DNA of 64,000 nucleotides from Ariolimax columbianus (taxonomy: Eukaryota > Mollusca > Gastropoda > Stylommatophora > Arionidae). The notes under the pieces were generated by a model. The model made no database searches and was not told where the DNA came from. It worked only from the letters and a program-made list of their open reading frames with translations. Numbering within the stretch: position 1 is the first letter of the stretch; every line of letters starts with the position of its first letter. Position numbers and translations under genes: made by a program. Location: contig JAVGWX010000002.1 of the NCBI GenBank assembly GCA_036924085.1, positions 47,898,916-47,962,915 on the forward strand, read 5' to 3'. Below, in pieces: positions 43,765 to 55,759 of the stretch.

Positions 43765-44008
43765 ATGTCTGAATGGCACGGCGGTTAGAGTGATTGCTAC
43801 TGGTGGCAAATGTACCGAGTTCAACCGACAGTTCGGAAGACTTCAGTCGTAAATGTGTACCGCACTTTCTGTTGGAGAACACATCACAAGATACCTAGGA
43901 AGGAAACTGGTCATCCCATTCCCGCCAACAGATTTCAGACCGTATACAATGAATTAACTAATCCGTCATCCCCGACAGCAGTGCCTGCTATGGGAGTACC
44001 TTTTTAGC
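43765..44008 (+). repeat. SINE3 copy with tRNA-like head
   Basis: Head: gaatggcacggcggttagag (A box) and accgagttcaaccgaca (B box). Body: ttcagtcgtaaatgtgtacc. End: taatccgtcatccccgacag, cagtgcctgctatgggagta, cctttttag. Most complete 5' head of the family here. Confidence 0.72.
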
Positions 44009-44925
44009 ATGTATTTGTGTGCGTATTTGATAAAAGATTTACATTCAGACTGCATACTACCACCGTTAACAGAAATAGTGTTAGCTTGCTGTCAGGTGGC
44101 CAGATATGTGACAAAGACCATGCCAATAAGTACACATGAAGATTGGGGAGGCAAAGTGGAGATGGATAGGACACACTCTGGGAAGGCATTCTAGCAATAC
44201 AGCCAAGCATGTCTGGATTTGAATCCACAATGTAAAAGAAGAATGAGGATACCAAATACCACTTGGGGAAGAACGGAGGAAGACGAGGTCAGAGCAGCTG
44301 GAATTGAAGAAGCTGCACAAATAGAAATAGGCGGGATGCAGCCTCTGCAATCCTACATGATAATGTGAACTAGGCGGATTAAGTACAGTACAAAAATATG
44401 TGTGTTTGTTATTCCTACTAATTATCATATACATTACATAATATATTATATATTTAGAAATTTTCTAATCAGGCTGGCATGACCACTCACGTAATATTAT
44501 AGTGATCCAGCATAACGAAGATTTACTTTGCTCTAAACCTCAGAAGCACGCGTCCTCTGCATCGGGGTCTCCCTGTAATTGTTTTCAAATCGTATCATTC
44601 ACAAGTGATGCAATGATGTCATTCCTAAAACAAAAGAATCTACATTAATAAATTCTTACTCTTAACATTGGAAATTATTTATGATGTTCGTTGTTTTTTT
44701 CTCTCTCGTGTTCTTTGTCTGCTCTTGTGTAGATGTCATTTGATTATAAAATTGTAACATCTGGCACGAGTTAATCACAAAATAATGGTATAAAACGAGA
44801 AATGATACAAGGAAACATATTATCCTCTTCTCGGTTTAATAATATGAACATAGAACACATTTGTAAATAGATAGAAGAGATGCCTTGTCGTGAGTCATTA
44901 CCGGTGATGTATCAATGAATAATCT
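44009..44925. other. nothing recognised
   Basis: AT-rich; no supported coding or repeat feature. Confidence 0.45.
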
Positions 44926-44929
44926 CAGA

Positions 44930-45480
44930 TATGTTGACACAATTTTGTTTGTTGAAAGAGAACAAGAATTACAGAAATTAGTGAATCAAATTAATCTCGA
45001 AAGTCAAGAACATGGATTAGATATTAACACTGAGAACACACAAACTATAATAACTAATAATGTAGTATTATATCAGCTTTAGATAAAACAATAAACTAAT
45101 ACATACTAGAACATGTCAAGAGCTTTACTTCTTGTGGAATATAATGATGAAACATTGAAGATGTAAAATACAAAATGAGGAAGAGAATGTGAATGAACAA
45201 AGCTATTTTCACATACATGGGAGAAATATTGACATTCAAACAAGAAACTCACAAATTAAAAATTAGACTGATCAAGTATTTTGTAGATTGATCATCACTG
45301 TATAGACACACGAAGAATGAATAAACCGTCTGAAAAGAGAAATGAAGTATTTGAAATGTGGATATATAGAATACAAATGCCACGACTGGAACAGTTCAGA
45401 AACAATATTATTTGCATATCAATGGCAAGTTTGAAGAGGGTGAAGAAGAAACACCAGCAACTGACAATGAAATAATCTAC
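44930..45480 (+). pseudogene. LINE reverse transcriptase, decayed
   Basis: Reads RYVDTILFVEREQELQKLVN and QINLESQEHGLDINTENTQT, i.e. the active-site block with one Asp of the YADD-type pair lost, then ILTFKQETHKLKIRLIKYFV, the thumb region. Many stops follow. Both ends missing. Confidence 0.75.
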
Positions 45481-45654
45481 AATCGTTGATTTCTGGAGGT
45501 TTGCTCGAAAGTGATTCGCTAATGCAACGCTTCGATATTATTTTCATGCATATTTTTTCGGCGCTTGACTTTTTCTTAAATACGCTTACTTGATACGATA
45601 ATGGCCGCCTTTGTTGTCTTATGTTAACAATTTGTTACAGTCATCCACAACTTC

Positions 45655-46752
45655 AACAGAAGTAGCCCTACTATACCACAGCTACCCCAACCTACAAGAC
45701 CAAGTAACCCTATAACTCACAACAGCTTCAATACAATACAATAGCAAGTAGCCATACCATACAACAGCCAGCCGAACCTACAATATGAAGTAGCCATATC
45801 ATACAACAGCCAGCCGAACCTACAATATGAAGAAGCCATACCATACAACAGCCATCCGAACCTACAATATGAAGTAGCCATACCATACAACAGCCAGCCG
45901 AACCTACAATATGAAGTAGCCATACCATACAATAGCCACATGAACCTACAATATAAAGTAGCCATACCATACAACTACCCCGAACTACAAAGGCCAGTAG
46001 TCATACCATACAACAGCCAGTAGCCATATCATACAACAGCAAGTAGTAATACCCTACAACAACTAGTAGTCATACCATACAACAACACAACTAGTAGTCA
46101 TACCCTACAACAACTAGTAGTCATACCCTACAACAACTAGTAGTCATACCCTACAACAACTAGTAGTCATACCCTACAACAACTAGTAGTCATACCCTAC
46201 AACAACTAGTAGTCATACCCTACAACAACTAGTAGTCAGACCATACAACAACTAGTAGTCATACCATACAACAACTAGTAGTCATACCCTACAACAACTA
46301 GTAGTCAGACCATACAACAACTAGTAGTCATACCCTACAACAACTAGTAGTCATACCATACAACAACTAGTAGTCATGCCCTACAACAACTAGTAGTCAT
46401 ACCCTACAACAACTAGTAATCATACTCTACAACAACTAGTAGTCATACCCTACAACAACTAGTAGGCATACCCTACAACAACTAGTAGTCATACCCTACA
46501 ACAACTAGTAGTCATACCCTTCAACAACTAGTAGTCATACTCTACAACAACTAGTAGTCATACCCTACAACAACTAGTAGTCATACCCTACAACAGCCAG
46601 TAGACATACCATACAACAGCCAGTAGTCATACCATACAACAGCAAATAGCCATACCATACAACAGCTACCCCAACCTACAGTATGAAGTAGGCACACCTT
46701 ACAACAACAAGTAGCCATACCATACAACAGCCAGTAGTTATATCATACAACA
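45655..46752. repeat. 23-bp minisatellite, left part
   Basis: The core unit is ataccctacaacaactagta + gtc. The left edge uses longer, older units (gccagccgaacctacaatat). The array continues after the LINE at 48722. Confidence 0.95.
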
Positions 46753-48721
46753 AGAAAAAGCATACAGTAGTGGTTTGGCTTGATCTAGAGAAGGCATTTG
46801 ACAAGGTGTGGAAAGAGGGACTTAAAGTCAAGCTACGAAGAAGTGAAGTATCTGGAAAAATGTACAGATGCATCAGCCACTACCTCGAAAACAGAACAGC
46901 CAGAGTTCAAGTACAAGGGCAGATGAGCAAAAAGGTGACACTGGAGCAAGGAGTACCCCAAGGGGGAGTACTGTCACCCACACTTGTTCTGGTGTATTTA
47001 AACAACATCATAGAGAATATACCAAGAAGAGTCCACAGCTCCATGTTTGCAGACGATCTGGCTATGTCTCTAGAAAAAATCTCACTGTAGCAAATAATCG
47101 GATTCAGCAGGCCCTAACATCGTTGGAGGAGTGGGCGAAATCATGGCTGGTCAAAATAAATGAAGAAAAAACAACATGTACGATATTCTCGCTTTCAAAT
47201 AAACCACAGAACACCAAAATAAGTCTTAACGGCAGATATCAACCCAAACGACAACCCAAACTACTTGACATGGAAAAGTCAGATCGAGAGAAACCGAATG
47301 AGAGCCAGATAAAGTATGCAATCATGAGGAAACTTGCTGGCACAAGCTCGGGAGCAGACGAAAGAGTACTGAAGAAACTGTACACTGGAAGAGTGAGACC
47401 AGTTCTCGAGTATGGCATTGAGGCATGGACAACAGCAGCAAAGGCGAACTTTGATAAAATTAGCAAACTTCAAAACCAAGCCATGAGAGTTATAACAGGA
47501 GGCATGAAGTCAACGCCAATTGTAGAACTTGAAAAGATTACAAATCTGCAATCCATGACCGACAGAAGAGACTGCAGAGCCCAGCAGAAAGCAGAGAAAC
47601 TAAGAAGACTGATAGACCATCCAATCCATCAGAGACTAAATAGATTTGGAAAAGGGAAACTAAAGCGAAGAAACTTTGCAGAAATAGCCAAAGCAAAGAT
47701 GAGCGAAGACCCTATGAACACCATAACAACACCAAAGCCCATCCCTACTGTACCCAAACCCACATGGAAGCAGCATATCATTCCGGAGGTGATAGAAAAT
47801 ATTCCAGGTATTGGAAACAAGAACAGCCAGATTGAAAAAGAAAGAAGAGACATAACCCTGAGGTACATACCGGAAAACTACCCAAGTATGGACTGGACCC
47901 ATGGATACACCGACGGTTCTGTAACAAACACAACACAGAATAGAGGGGGAGGGGTATTCCTGAGCCTAACAAATGGTAGAAAAATAACACTGTTAGTGGC
48001 AACTGGAAAAATCTCAAGTAATTTCAGAGCGGAGGCAGAGGCACTGAAGGCTGCAGTAAAAGCAATGCTGACAGGCGAAAGCAATGAAAGCCAGATAGTC
48101 CTGTTTACAGATGCCCTGACCGTGGTTACAGCACTAAATAGCCAGAAAAATTCTGAACTTAATGATTTAAGAGCACTACTCTGTCAACTATGCCAGCAGT
48201 CCGCACCAAAAAGAGTAGTGGTACAGTGGGTTCCATCCATCCCACTGTAACATCCAAGGCAACGAGGAGGCAGACAGACTGGCAAAAGAAGGTGCAATAC
48301 TACCACAACCATATTCTAGTGTGACCTACGAAAAGAGTCCAAAAGGTTTATTAGGGCCAGAAGGCCAAATGGGAAACAGAACATACTGGCTACACACAAA
48401 AATGATGCCTATTACCAGTTCAACTGAAGAGAGCAGGTCATGGTCTTCAGACTCCGCACAGGCCACAACAGACTGAGGTACCATCTATTCAATAAACCGA
48501 AGATAGGTGGCACTGACGAATGCACCTGTGGTACAGGGAAAATGACCGCTGAACATCTGCTGCAAAATTGCCCGATATACGAGGACCAAAGAAAACACAT
48601 GTGGCCATCACCAGTGCCAACACTAGACAAGCTCTATGGCAGTGTCGACAGCCTCATGATGACAGCTGCTTTCTTCGAACAAATTCAAGTTGACGTCTGA
48701 CAGCGTACTAAGAAGAAGAAG
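46753..48721 (+). mobile_element. RNase H-bearing LINE, copy 2, 5' truncated
   Basis: Starts inside RT just before VWLDLEKAFDKVWKEGLKVK and carries VPQGGVLSPTLVLVYLNNI and MFADDLAMS. After a frame change a long open frame (to 48250) covers the thumb and RNase H: LKKLYTGRVRPVLEYGIEAW, YTDGSVTN, FRAEAEALKA and LFTDALT. It ends when a 4-bp repeat (ccatccatccc) shifts the frame at the SHCN motif. The Cys/His motif CTCGTGKMTAEHLLQNCP and the 3' end gacagcgtactaagaagaag follow. Nearly identical to copy 1. Flanked by atatcatacaaca on both sides (46740-46752 and 48722-48734), although the host array also contains that word. Confidence 0.9.
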
Positions 48722-49190
48722 ATATCATACAACAGCAAGTACCCACACCATACAACAGGAAGTAGTCACACCATACAACAGCAAGTACCCATACCATACA
48801 ACAGCCAGTAGCCATACCATACAACAGCTAGAAGTCATACCATACAACATCCAGTAGTCATACCATATAACAACCAGTAGCCATACCATACAACAGCTAC
48901 CCCAACCTACAGCATGAAGTAGCCACACCATACAACAGCTAGTAGTCATACCATACAACATCCAGTAATACCATATAACAACCAGTAGCCATACCATACA
49001 ACATCAACCCCAACCTACAGCATGAAGTAGCCACACCATACAACAAGTAGCCATACCATACAACAGCTACCCCAACCTACAGCATGAAGTAGCCACACCA
49101 TACAACAAGTAGCCATACCATACAGCAGCTACCCCAACCTACAGCATGAAGTAGCCACACCATACAACAGCAAGTAGCCATACTATACTG
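48722..49190. repeat. 23-bp-related minisatellite, right part
   Basis: accatacaacagcaagtagc, ccataccatacaacagctac and cccaacctacagcatgaagt recur. This is the older, more complex edge of the array interrupted by LINE copy 2. Confidence 0.92.
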
Positions 49191-49324
49191 TGCGCCTGAC
49201 CAAGGCCTTATCGTAACATAGATTTGTTTTGTATCTGTCAGGATGCGTAATTGAGCAATACCAGTTCATGTTGGTATTGCGTTTTTAAATCAATTGTAAA
49301 CTGGACACTGAATAACAAGTTGGA

Positions 49325-49690
49325 AAAGAGTATAGAAGTCTTCGAAATGTAGGTATATAGTAGACTGTGTCGCTTTTTTTTTGAAAGAAACAAATGTCGA
49401 GGAATTGAAAATGTTGGGGGTGAAACCGGAACTATTGACCGAAATCAATATATTGATATTTTAGCCACATTACAGGACATACATACTTGTTGAAGACCAT
49501 AATAGAGGGTAGAGTTGGAGGCAGTCGTCCTAGAGGCAGACAACGTTAAAAGTGGGGGAATAACATCAGGTGATGGACTGAAAAAAAGTATGTCTGATTG
49601 CACCATTACGACAAGAGATAGAGTACACTGAAGATCTCTGCAGCCGACCTTGAACGCGGATATGGCACTTGAACTGAACTGAAACTGGAG
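49325..49690 (+). pseudogene. LINE ORF2 C-terminal fragment
   Basis: KRIEVFEM, HITGHTYLLKTIIEGRVGGS and RPRGRQR-KWGNNIRWWT are the closing motifs of endonuclease-RT LINEs, then DLERGYGT. Frameshifts and stops are present. No upstream RT. Confidence 0.75.
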
Positions 49691-49860
49691 CGGAACTTGA
49701 CAAACATATATGCGCGCTGGTACCGGAACTCAGACATGGTTACGATGAGTTTGTGTTCAGTTGATCCCCCAGGAACTGGGTGGCTTTGTTGACTGTAATA
49801 CGATTTGTGTCACAGACGGTAAATATAGTTAATCTTATCATTTGAGCATCAATATCAGGG

Positions 49861-49944
49861 ATGAAGGAAAAGGAATTGAATAAAATAGCCGTCAGCACCT
49901 ACCAGTACTGGGAACAGCAAGGAATTCGAAGTGACCTCAATTCA
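49861..49944 (+). CDS. small two-TM protein gene, exon 1 (candidate start)
   Basis: ATG at 49861 opens MKEKELNKIAVSTYQYWEQQ, GIRSDLNS and ends at a perfect donor tca|gtaagt (phase 0). In-frame TGA at 49843 lies upstream, so this ATG is the first possible start in the frame. However, an AG at 49857-49858 (caatatcag) could make this an internal exon. The peptide is polar and would be cytosolic. The phase matches the next exon at 52326. I do not recognise the family. Confidence 0.6.
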
Positions 49945-50595
49945 GTAAGTTTAATTAACCAAACAAAACAAGCTGAGCTGAAGTTATTTTTATTTGTAAT
50001 TTGTTTAGTTTATCAGACTTTTGTATTGTATACTTTAACATTTTTAAATCCTTATATCACCATGTTGGCTTGCTTTGGTAGATATTAATATCCAGACATA
50101 CACACATAGCAGGAGAGATAGATGCACATCTTCCAAAACATCAGTAATATTTTATCAATTATTGATTTTGACAAAGCGTGAGTTCAATCAATCAATCATC
50201 TAACAGTACAGAGATATGATTTGTAGAACATTATAATATTATATTTTACGACATATGTTCAGAACACTATTCTTCGAGTGTTCGGTTCACGAGTAACTGG
50301 GTCACTTTAGTGTGTGATGTTTACAATCATTATACAGCAGGGATGTCCAACACTTAAGAGTTGTGGGCTACACTGAATCAATTTCGGAGGGCCGCATCAC
50401 CAGGTTGTCAATAACATGTCGATACACGGATAAAACTGCCGACTGTGAATGCATGATTATGATTTATTTGCGTGTCAATCAAGCACTGCCAGAAAAACAA
50501 TGTGAAATTGAAATCAAAACTAATTGCCAGAAAAATGCCAAACTTGTTAAAGTTAAAGTATCTGTTTTTTAAGTGCCAAACATGTCTGTCCATGG
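49945..50595. other. intron; possible transposon fragment at 50340-50420
   Basis: gggatgtccaacacttaaga and gggctacactgaatcaattt with ggagggccgcatcaccagg recall the ends of hAT-type non-autonomous elements, but I cannot confirm it. Otherwise AT-rich. Confidence 0.3.
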
Positions 50596-50599
50596 TGCG

Positions 50600-50935
50600 T
50601 GAGAGCAGAATTCTGAAATGAAGTATTTGAGACACTCATATCATCTGTGTTACCAGAAAAGACAGAATGCAAAACAAAGACTTTCGAAGTATGGTCGGCA
50701 GTATGGGCAGAATACATTTCCAGGCACAAAATCCGCTGGTTCAGTCATCTCATGATCACGAATGTAATAGCATTCACTGATGGCTTACAACGCTAGTAGA
50801 TCTGGCTACAAGCAGCACAGCAAGAGCGCAGCTGTGAGGCAGGTGGATAGATGACATTAGAGTGATTGTGCAATGACACAGGCTCTCAAAATCGACGCAA
50901 TGCACTTGGCGCAGGACAGGTGACTTAATCCCCCA
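50600..50935 (+). pseudogene. LINE ORF2 C-terminal fragment, strongly decayed
   Basis: Shifted frames give IRWFSHLMITNVIAFTDGLQ, RWIDDIRV and DAMHLAQDR, matching the order of LINE tails (RWFGHLxRM...DDI...AQDR). Confidence 0.55.
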
Positions 50936-51394
50936 CAGCATATGTAGGAGAACTAAACTAATTCAATTTATTTATTTTCTAACGGTGACAGTCTTTGGCA
51001 CATGGCTTTTTTGCAAATATGGCATTAATAACAGTAATATTAATCATAAATATTTAAAAAGTAGATATACAATATATCATTATTTCAATAGAAAGTTATA
51101 CTTATTTTTAAAGATTGAAAAATGTTGTGTAATGTATATTCAGACAAGAAAACTCAAACTATTTCATTACCAGGTACAGTAATAATATAAGTGCAATAGC
51201 ATGTTTATATTTGGCTGAATAATTAAAATAAAATGCAAACATATTACCATGAGGTACTATCCCTTAACACTTCTGTCTTATACCTAACACTTCTGCCCTA
51301 CCCCCCATATGTATTTTTTTTTTTTTTTGCGTTCGCCTTATTTATTTATTCCCCAAGGCATGTGTGCGTTACACTGTGGTTTTTATTTTGCGCC
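50936..51394. other. intron; AT-rich, poly-T near 51310-51328
   Basis: No supported coding or RNA feature. Confidence 0.45.
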
Positions 51395-51567
51395 TGTCGG
51401 CCCAGTGCATCCGACTTCAGCATGCATTTTATGTAAGGGTCTGCTTCCTCCTGCATTTTCTAAGGGTTTGCTTCCCCGGGGTAACGGCCGGTGCTGTGAT
51501 GGGGATCGAACCCAGCACCTTCTGGTTGTGAGCCGTGCCACTTAACCACTAGGCCACGCCGTCCCCC
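51395..51567 (-). repeat. tRNA-derived SINE with SINE1-like body
   Basis: The minus strand starts gggggacggcgtggcctagt with A box tggcctagtggttaag and B box gggttcgatcccc. The body then reads gctgaagtcggatgcactgg and gccgacaggcgcaaaataaa, a SINE1 block. This copy links the SINE1 body to a tRNA head. Confidence 0.72.
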
Positions 51568-51574
51568 ATATCTA

Positions 51575-51830
51575 TATAATGCAATTGAAATACTTTGGCC
51601 ACATCAAAAGACACAATGGTCTTGAGGGAACGGTACGGTAATGGAAGGTATGGAGCCGGGCAAGAAAGACAGAAGCAGATCGACAAGGCAATGGCACCAA
51701 TATGTCAAGGAATGTTTGGACATGACTGGAGATTTGGCAAGAGATCAAGCTTCTTTCAGGCGGCTGTTATGGGAGCAATGTTCTGCAAATGACATACTAC
51801 ATAATGTTACACAAATCCTCTTTTGACTTC
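51575..51830 (+). pseudogene. LINE ORF2 C-terminal fragment
   Basis: Reads YFGHIKRHNGLEGT in one frame, then MEGMEPGKKDRSRSTRQWHQ, YVKECLDMTGDLARDQASFR and RLLWEQCSAND, the closing segment of an endonuclease-RT LINE. One frameshift near 51640. Confidence 0.8.
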
Positions 51831-52325
51831 AATATGTTGCTAGTTGTATGATAAGCTCGAGATGTGAGGAAAGCTACTGCACCCCGTCACTTAATGCCCT
51901 TTTCAAGGTGCACATAAGAGTAACCTATTCATTGTAGGTATTCGAAATAACAACTCCTCTGAGGTAGAAGACACTCCATCTCAAGGGGTTGCGGACTGCC
52001 ATTCACACAGGCCAAAAGATTGATTGATGTGTGGTAACTGGTTTTATAAGAAAGCTCTAGATCCAATACCCATTATGCATTACAGGGAATGGATGCCCTT
52101 TTCCTGTGAATTATAACATGGGTTAGGTAGGATGAGCACATGAGAGAATGGAATATGAATGTGTACAACCAGTGAGCTATGGAAACCATCAGTATGTATA
52201 TCTATCTCAATTTTCTGAGAGTGTAGTGATGTCACTTTTTCGTTAGTTATATAGAATAAATCATATGCCACCTTTTTTATGTCACAATCAGTAATAACGG
52301 TTCTTTAATTTAATTGTTATCAAAG
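51831..52325. other. intron of the two-TM gene, nothing recognised
   Basis: gatgtgaggaaagctactgc at 51860 also occurs beside SINE2 at 28.27 kb. Acceptor ttgttatcaaag ends at 52325. Confidence 0.45.
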
Positions 52326-52571
52326 GTTGCTCATGGCCCAGGCAAACTGCAGTTTCGATCAGCTGTGTTCCTGTTATTATGCGCCTTTGGTTGCTTCTTC
52401 GTGGGAGTACTACTGGCAGCCTTGCAGATGCGACATGTGTATTTGTTGGACTGGGACTCGCAGTTTCTGGCTCCGGTCTTTCTATTATTGTTCTTGCTGT
52501 GCATGACTGCGGCTAGCTACTTAATTATTGTGGCGAAGCACAGGAGTAACATGCACCACTTTGATGTATTT
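52326..52571 (+). CDS. small two-TM protein gene, exon 2 (both membrane segments)
   Basis: 246 bp, 82 codons, phase 0 at both ends, donor ttt|gtaagt. Reads VAHGPGKLQFR, a first hydrophobic segment SAVFLLLCAFGCFFVGVLLA, a short loop LQMRHVYLLDWDSQ, a second segment FLAPVFLLLFLLCMTAASYL, IIVA, then basic KHRSNMHHFDVF. Loop length and basic residues after the second segment suggest a hairpin with both termini in the cytosol. No signal peptide or catalytic motif is seen. Codon use looks normal and there is no relation to the LINEs around it. The family is unknown to me; the size and two-segment layout are like small TMEM proteins. Confidence 0.78.
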
Positions 52572-52829
52572 GTAAGTTCTTACTGTTACTATGTGTAGCT
52601 GTTTCATGCTTGCGAAGAGACTGTAAGCTAACTAGGTGGGAAGTAAGCCAAGCATGGCATATATTGACAGACATAATTAATTGTTTTGATCACGACAAAA
52701 ATACTTTCAAACCAGCCTGTATCAGCAGAGCTGCCAACTAAAACATAATCAGTTACCTTACAATTGGACATAAGCATAACGATCTGCAAAAGTGAACTGC
52801 TACTCAGTTTGATTTAAGAAAACTACCCA

Positions 52830-53640
52830 AATAAATTGTGGATACATGCCCACACAGATGGATCAGCAACATATACTGTCAAAAATATCAAAAAAATCAT
52901 TGAAGCAAGGAGCATTATCACTGGTAAGGCAAAGGCCAACGTCCGTCGTAGACGATGATGGCATAATTAATTTTGCTAGCACTATTTTTAGTAGCGATTA
53001 ACTGCGCTACTTTTTATCCTCACTCTCTAGTTTCGTGCCGCCCGAACCCAGTGGCAAGTCAAGGACAAGACGACTGGGGGTGACTCGAGATGCATGGGAC
53101 TCCGCATCAAGCACCCGTGAAAAAGACACGAGTCGAACACACCCCACCTGATCACAAGGCCGACGGCTTAACCACTTCGGCACGGAATCCCCAATATTAC
53201 TGGTAAATTCTGCTCTAACTATACAGTTGATGTACAAACACTTGAACAAGTGCTGGCAAAAGGGGGAGATCATGAACAAGATGTTGAAATCATATACTTT
53301 GATAAAATGAGAGCTATCCAGTCTGTCAGAAGAGAACAGGACCAATCAAATGCTAACTATCACATCCTTGACCAGCAGGAAGAGAACCATTCTTCTTCTC
53401 ATAATAGGACACAATTGACAAGTTTCAATTGTCTACTTCACCTTTGTGCACATGTGGACTAAATGAACAAACTGCTGAGCAATGTATTACAGGACTGTCA
53501 CCCTGTATGACCAGGTAAGGAAGATACACTGGTTCAGCGATTCAACACCACTCAAAACTGTACAGAGGTGAAAAGGGGCTCCAAACAGTGGTCGAGTTCA
53601 TTACCAGAACTCTTCCGACTGTGTAAACATCAAAATGCAA
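52830..53640 (+). pseudogene. RNase H-bearing LINE of a second subfamily, 3' fragment
   Basis: HAHTDGSATYTV (52.85 kb, first Asp of RNase H), then after a SINE GKFCSNYTVDVQTLEQVLAK, VEIIYFDKMRAIQSV, YHILDQQEENH, and by frame change CTCGLNEQTAEQCI (the Cys/His motif, 53.44-53.48), ending TLPTV (about 53.62). Much decayed. It lies in an intron of the two-TM gene. Confidence 0.72.
52928..53193 (-). repeat. tRNA-derived SINE inserted in the LINE
   Basis: The minus strand begins ggggattccgtgccgaagtg with A box tgccgaagtggttaag and B box gtgttcgactcg. Flanks attatcactggtaa (52914-52927) and atattactggtaa (53194-53206) look like an imperfect target-site duplication. Confidence 0.75.
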
Positions 53641-54124
53641 TTATGATAGGAAGACCAAGAAAAAGGTGAATTGGTCATGTTAAATAAACACTACAGAGAA
53701 AATAACAGTCACACAAAATATACGATCCTCCTCCACGATGTCTATTGACGTGAGCAGACATATTACTTGATTACCAGTACTTCATTTATTTTTTGTGTTG
53801 GGTATTGACAGCAGTCGTTAATGTAGTATACATGTAAGTTTTACATGCATATTTGAGTAAATCAAATGAAGTCCCTTAGCAGATGATGGTGTCAGGGATA
53901 AAGTGTTAGTAACTTTATTGTACTAGGTTCCAACTTGTTCTGATGTAGTCTCACCAGTTCCCATCACCTCTGCCTTGTCACCCTATCTATAACTGTATCC
54001 ATTTACAACGTCAAAAATGAGAACCCTGCCAATTCCTACAGAAGCAATATCTCTAGTTGCTCTGCCGCTCAGACTCCACACGTTGAGTTGTTGAATGACT
54101 ACAATGAGTAAGTTTACTCTTTTG
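53641..54124. other. intron, nothing recognised
   Basis: No supported feature. Confidence 0.45.
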
Positions 54125-54640
54125 TGCGCCCTTAAAAGTGCGTTAAGTGGCGGGATGTAGTAGCATTCCGAATGTGCTGATGAGGGTGGACCACAGTCAT
54201 CCAGGCGGTTGTGCTATGCTTGGCTTCATCTGCATGACACTCAATACTACAGGCGTCACATTGATAGACATTTTGTCAGCCTGATTGTCTTGAAAACAGT
54301 TTCTTTCCAGGGAACTCTATATGGGGGCGAGATTGTGTTCTTGGTCAGTATATTGTCAAATAAACTGAAGATAGGTGGCACTGACGAATGCACCTGTGGT
54401 ACAGGGAAAATGACAGCTGAACATCTGCTGAAAAATTGCCCGACATACGAGGACCAGAGAAAGCACATGTGGCCATCACCAGTGCCAACACTAGACAAGC
54501 TCTATGGCAGTGTCGACAGCCTTAAGATGACAGCTGCTTTTTTCGAACAAATTCAAGTTGTCGACGTCGTACGAAGGTCAGTATATTGTGCCTGACCCTG
54601 ACATGACATCCAGGTCAGTATGTTTTGCCTGACCCGACAA
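54125..54640 (+). repeat. SINE2 copy interrupted by a LINE insertion
   Basis: gtgctgatgagggtggacca, tgcttggcttcatctgcatg, gcgtcacattgatagac, ttgaaaacagtttctttcca and gagattgtgttcttggtcag lie before the insertion; ggtcagtatattgtgcctga and ccctgacatgacatccaggt follow it. Confidence 0.85.
54356..54575 (+). mobile_element. RNase H-bearing LINE, copy 3, 220-bp 5'-truncated insertion
   Basis: Begins at KLKIGGTDECTCGTGKMTAE, carries HLLKNCP, WPSPVPTLDKLYGSVDSLKM and TAAFFEQIQV, and ends tcgtacgaa, i.e. the LINE 3' end with almost no GAA tail. Flanked by perfect 13-bp duplications ggtcagtatattg (54343-54355 and 54576-54588). A clean example of severe 5' truncation by target-primed reverse transcription. 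Confidence 0.93.
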
Positions 54641-55758
54641 GCGCCTCAGTTCCCAGCACTTTGAGTAAACACATCTATAATATGCAGTTGCTGCTCATGT
54701 TTGGAAAGTTGTTATATCTCTAAACGAATAATAAGATCACTGGAGGTCTCATGGATGTGCTTTAACAGAAGAATGTCACTGAGCTGTAAAAACTAATATC
54801 TACCGGGTAATAACGAATATGATGAAGGAAGCATATTAGCACAACTAAAAGCAAGCTGTCCTCTTTCTTACAAATGAAAAGTGGAAGATTAGTTCTTAGC
54901 ACTACAGCAGACAAGACAAAATTTTTTAAAAGATTTGATGTGTAAAGAAGAATGTGGAATTCAAATTGGCCACATAATTGATAAATAATACGAATTCGTG
55001 GATTTCCATCATGTCACTTGGCATGACATAGGATGAAAGGTAAAAAGAAATTTTAATTTCTGAAAGCAGTATGTGATTTTATTTTAATGTCATCTCATCT
55101 TTGATTATTCAATCTTGCAAGTTCATATTTTAGGTCTGGAAGGCACACTGTAATGGTAGTTTGCATGAGTCAATCACCCCTTCACCTGCCTTGAGTTTCA
55201 TTTATTCTATTACAGATTCTTCAGTATTTATCTATTGAATATGTCAAATTTTTTTGTTAGATGTAGTGCAGAGATAGTCCCTTATGTGTGGGCATTGTTA
55301 TTTTAATAAATGGCCGTTTTTTTAAACGTCAACTCATTTTTATAGTCTTCCTTTTCATTTGAAGCCTTCGTGGAGCTTTATAAGTTTTGATGAATGTAGG
55401 TTTGTAGAGTCTTATCAAATGTACAAACCCTTTATCTGTCTATATACATCATGCAAGTGGCTGTTCTCACTTAATGTCAGATTTCTTTGTTTCTGTCTCT
55501 ATTAGACTTTTTGCAAGTATCCCATTTAACGTAATGTGATATGTTTTCTTACTCAGGGTCCTTCTATGCCACTAACACAGTTTAGTCAGTGCTGTAAGGT
55601 GTAGTTTCGCTGTGCTTATTTCTTACCAAATTCTGGTCTGGTTTAATTATATGTTAACATTACACTATATAAACTTGTTACTAGTGTTCTCATTTATGTT
55701 TTATTAAAATATGTGCATTTGTCCAAGTGAATATAGCCATGCACCACTATACTTCTGC
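54641..55758. other. intron, nothing recognised
   Basis: AT-rich, over 1 kb with no supported feature. Confidence 0.5.
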
Positions 55759-55759
55759 A

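Noticed and set aside
46770..48700. Retrovirus-like pol gene (RT plus RNase H)
   Set aside because: No LTRs, protease or integrase; the C-terminal Cys/His motif, GAA tail, 5' truncation and APE endonuclease in copy 1 show a non-LTR element.
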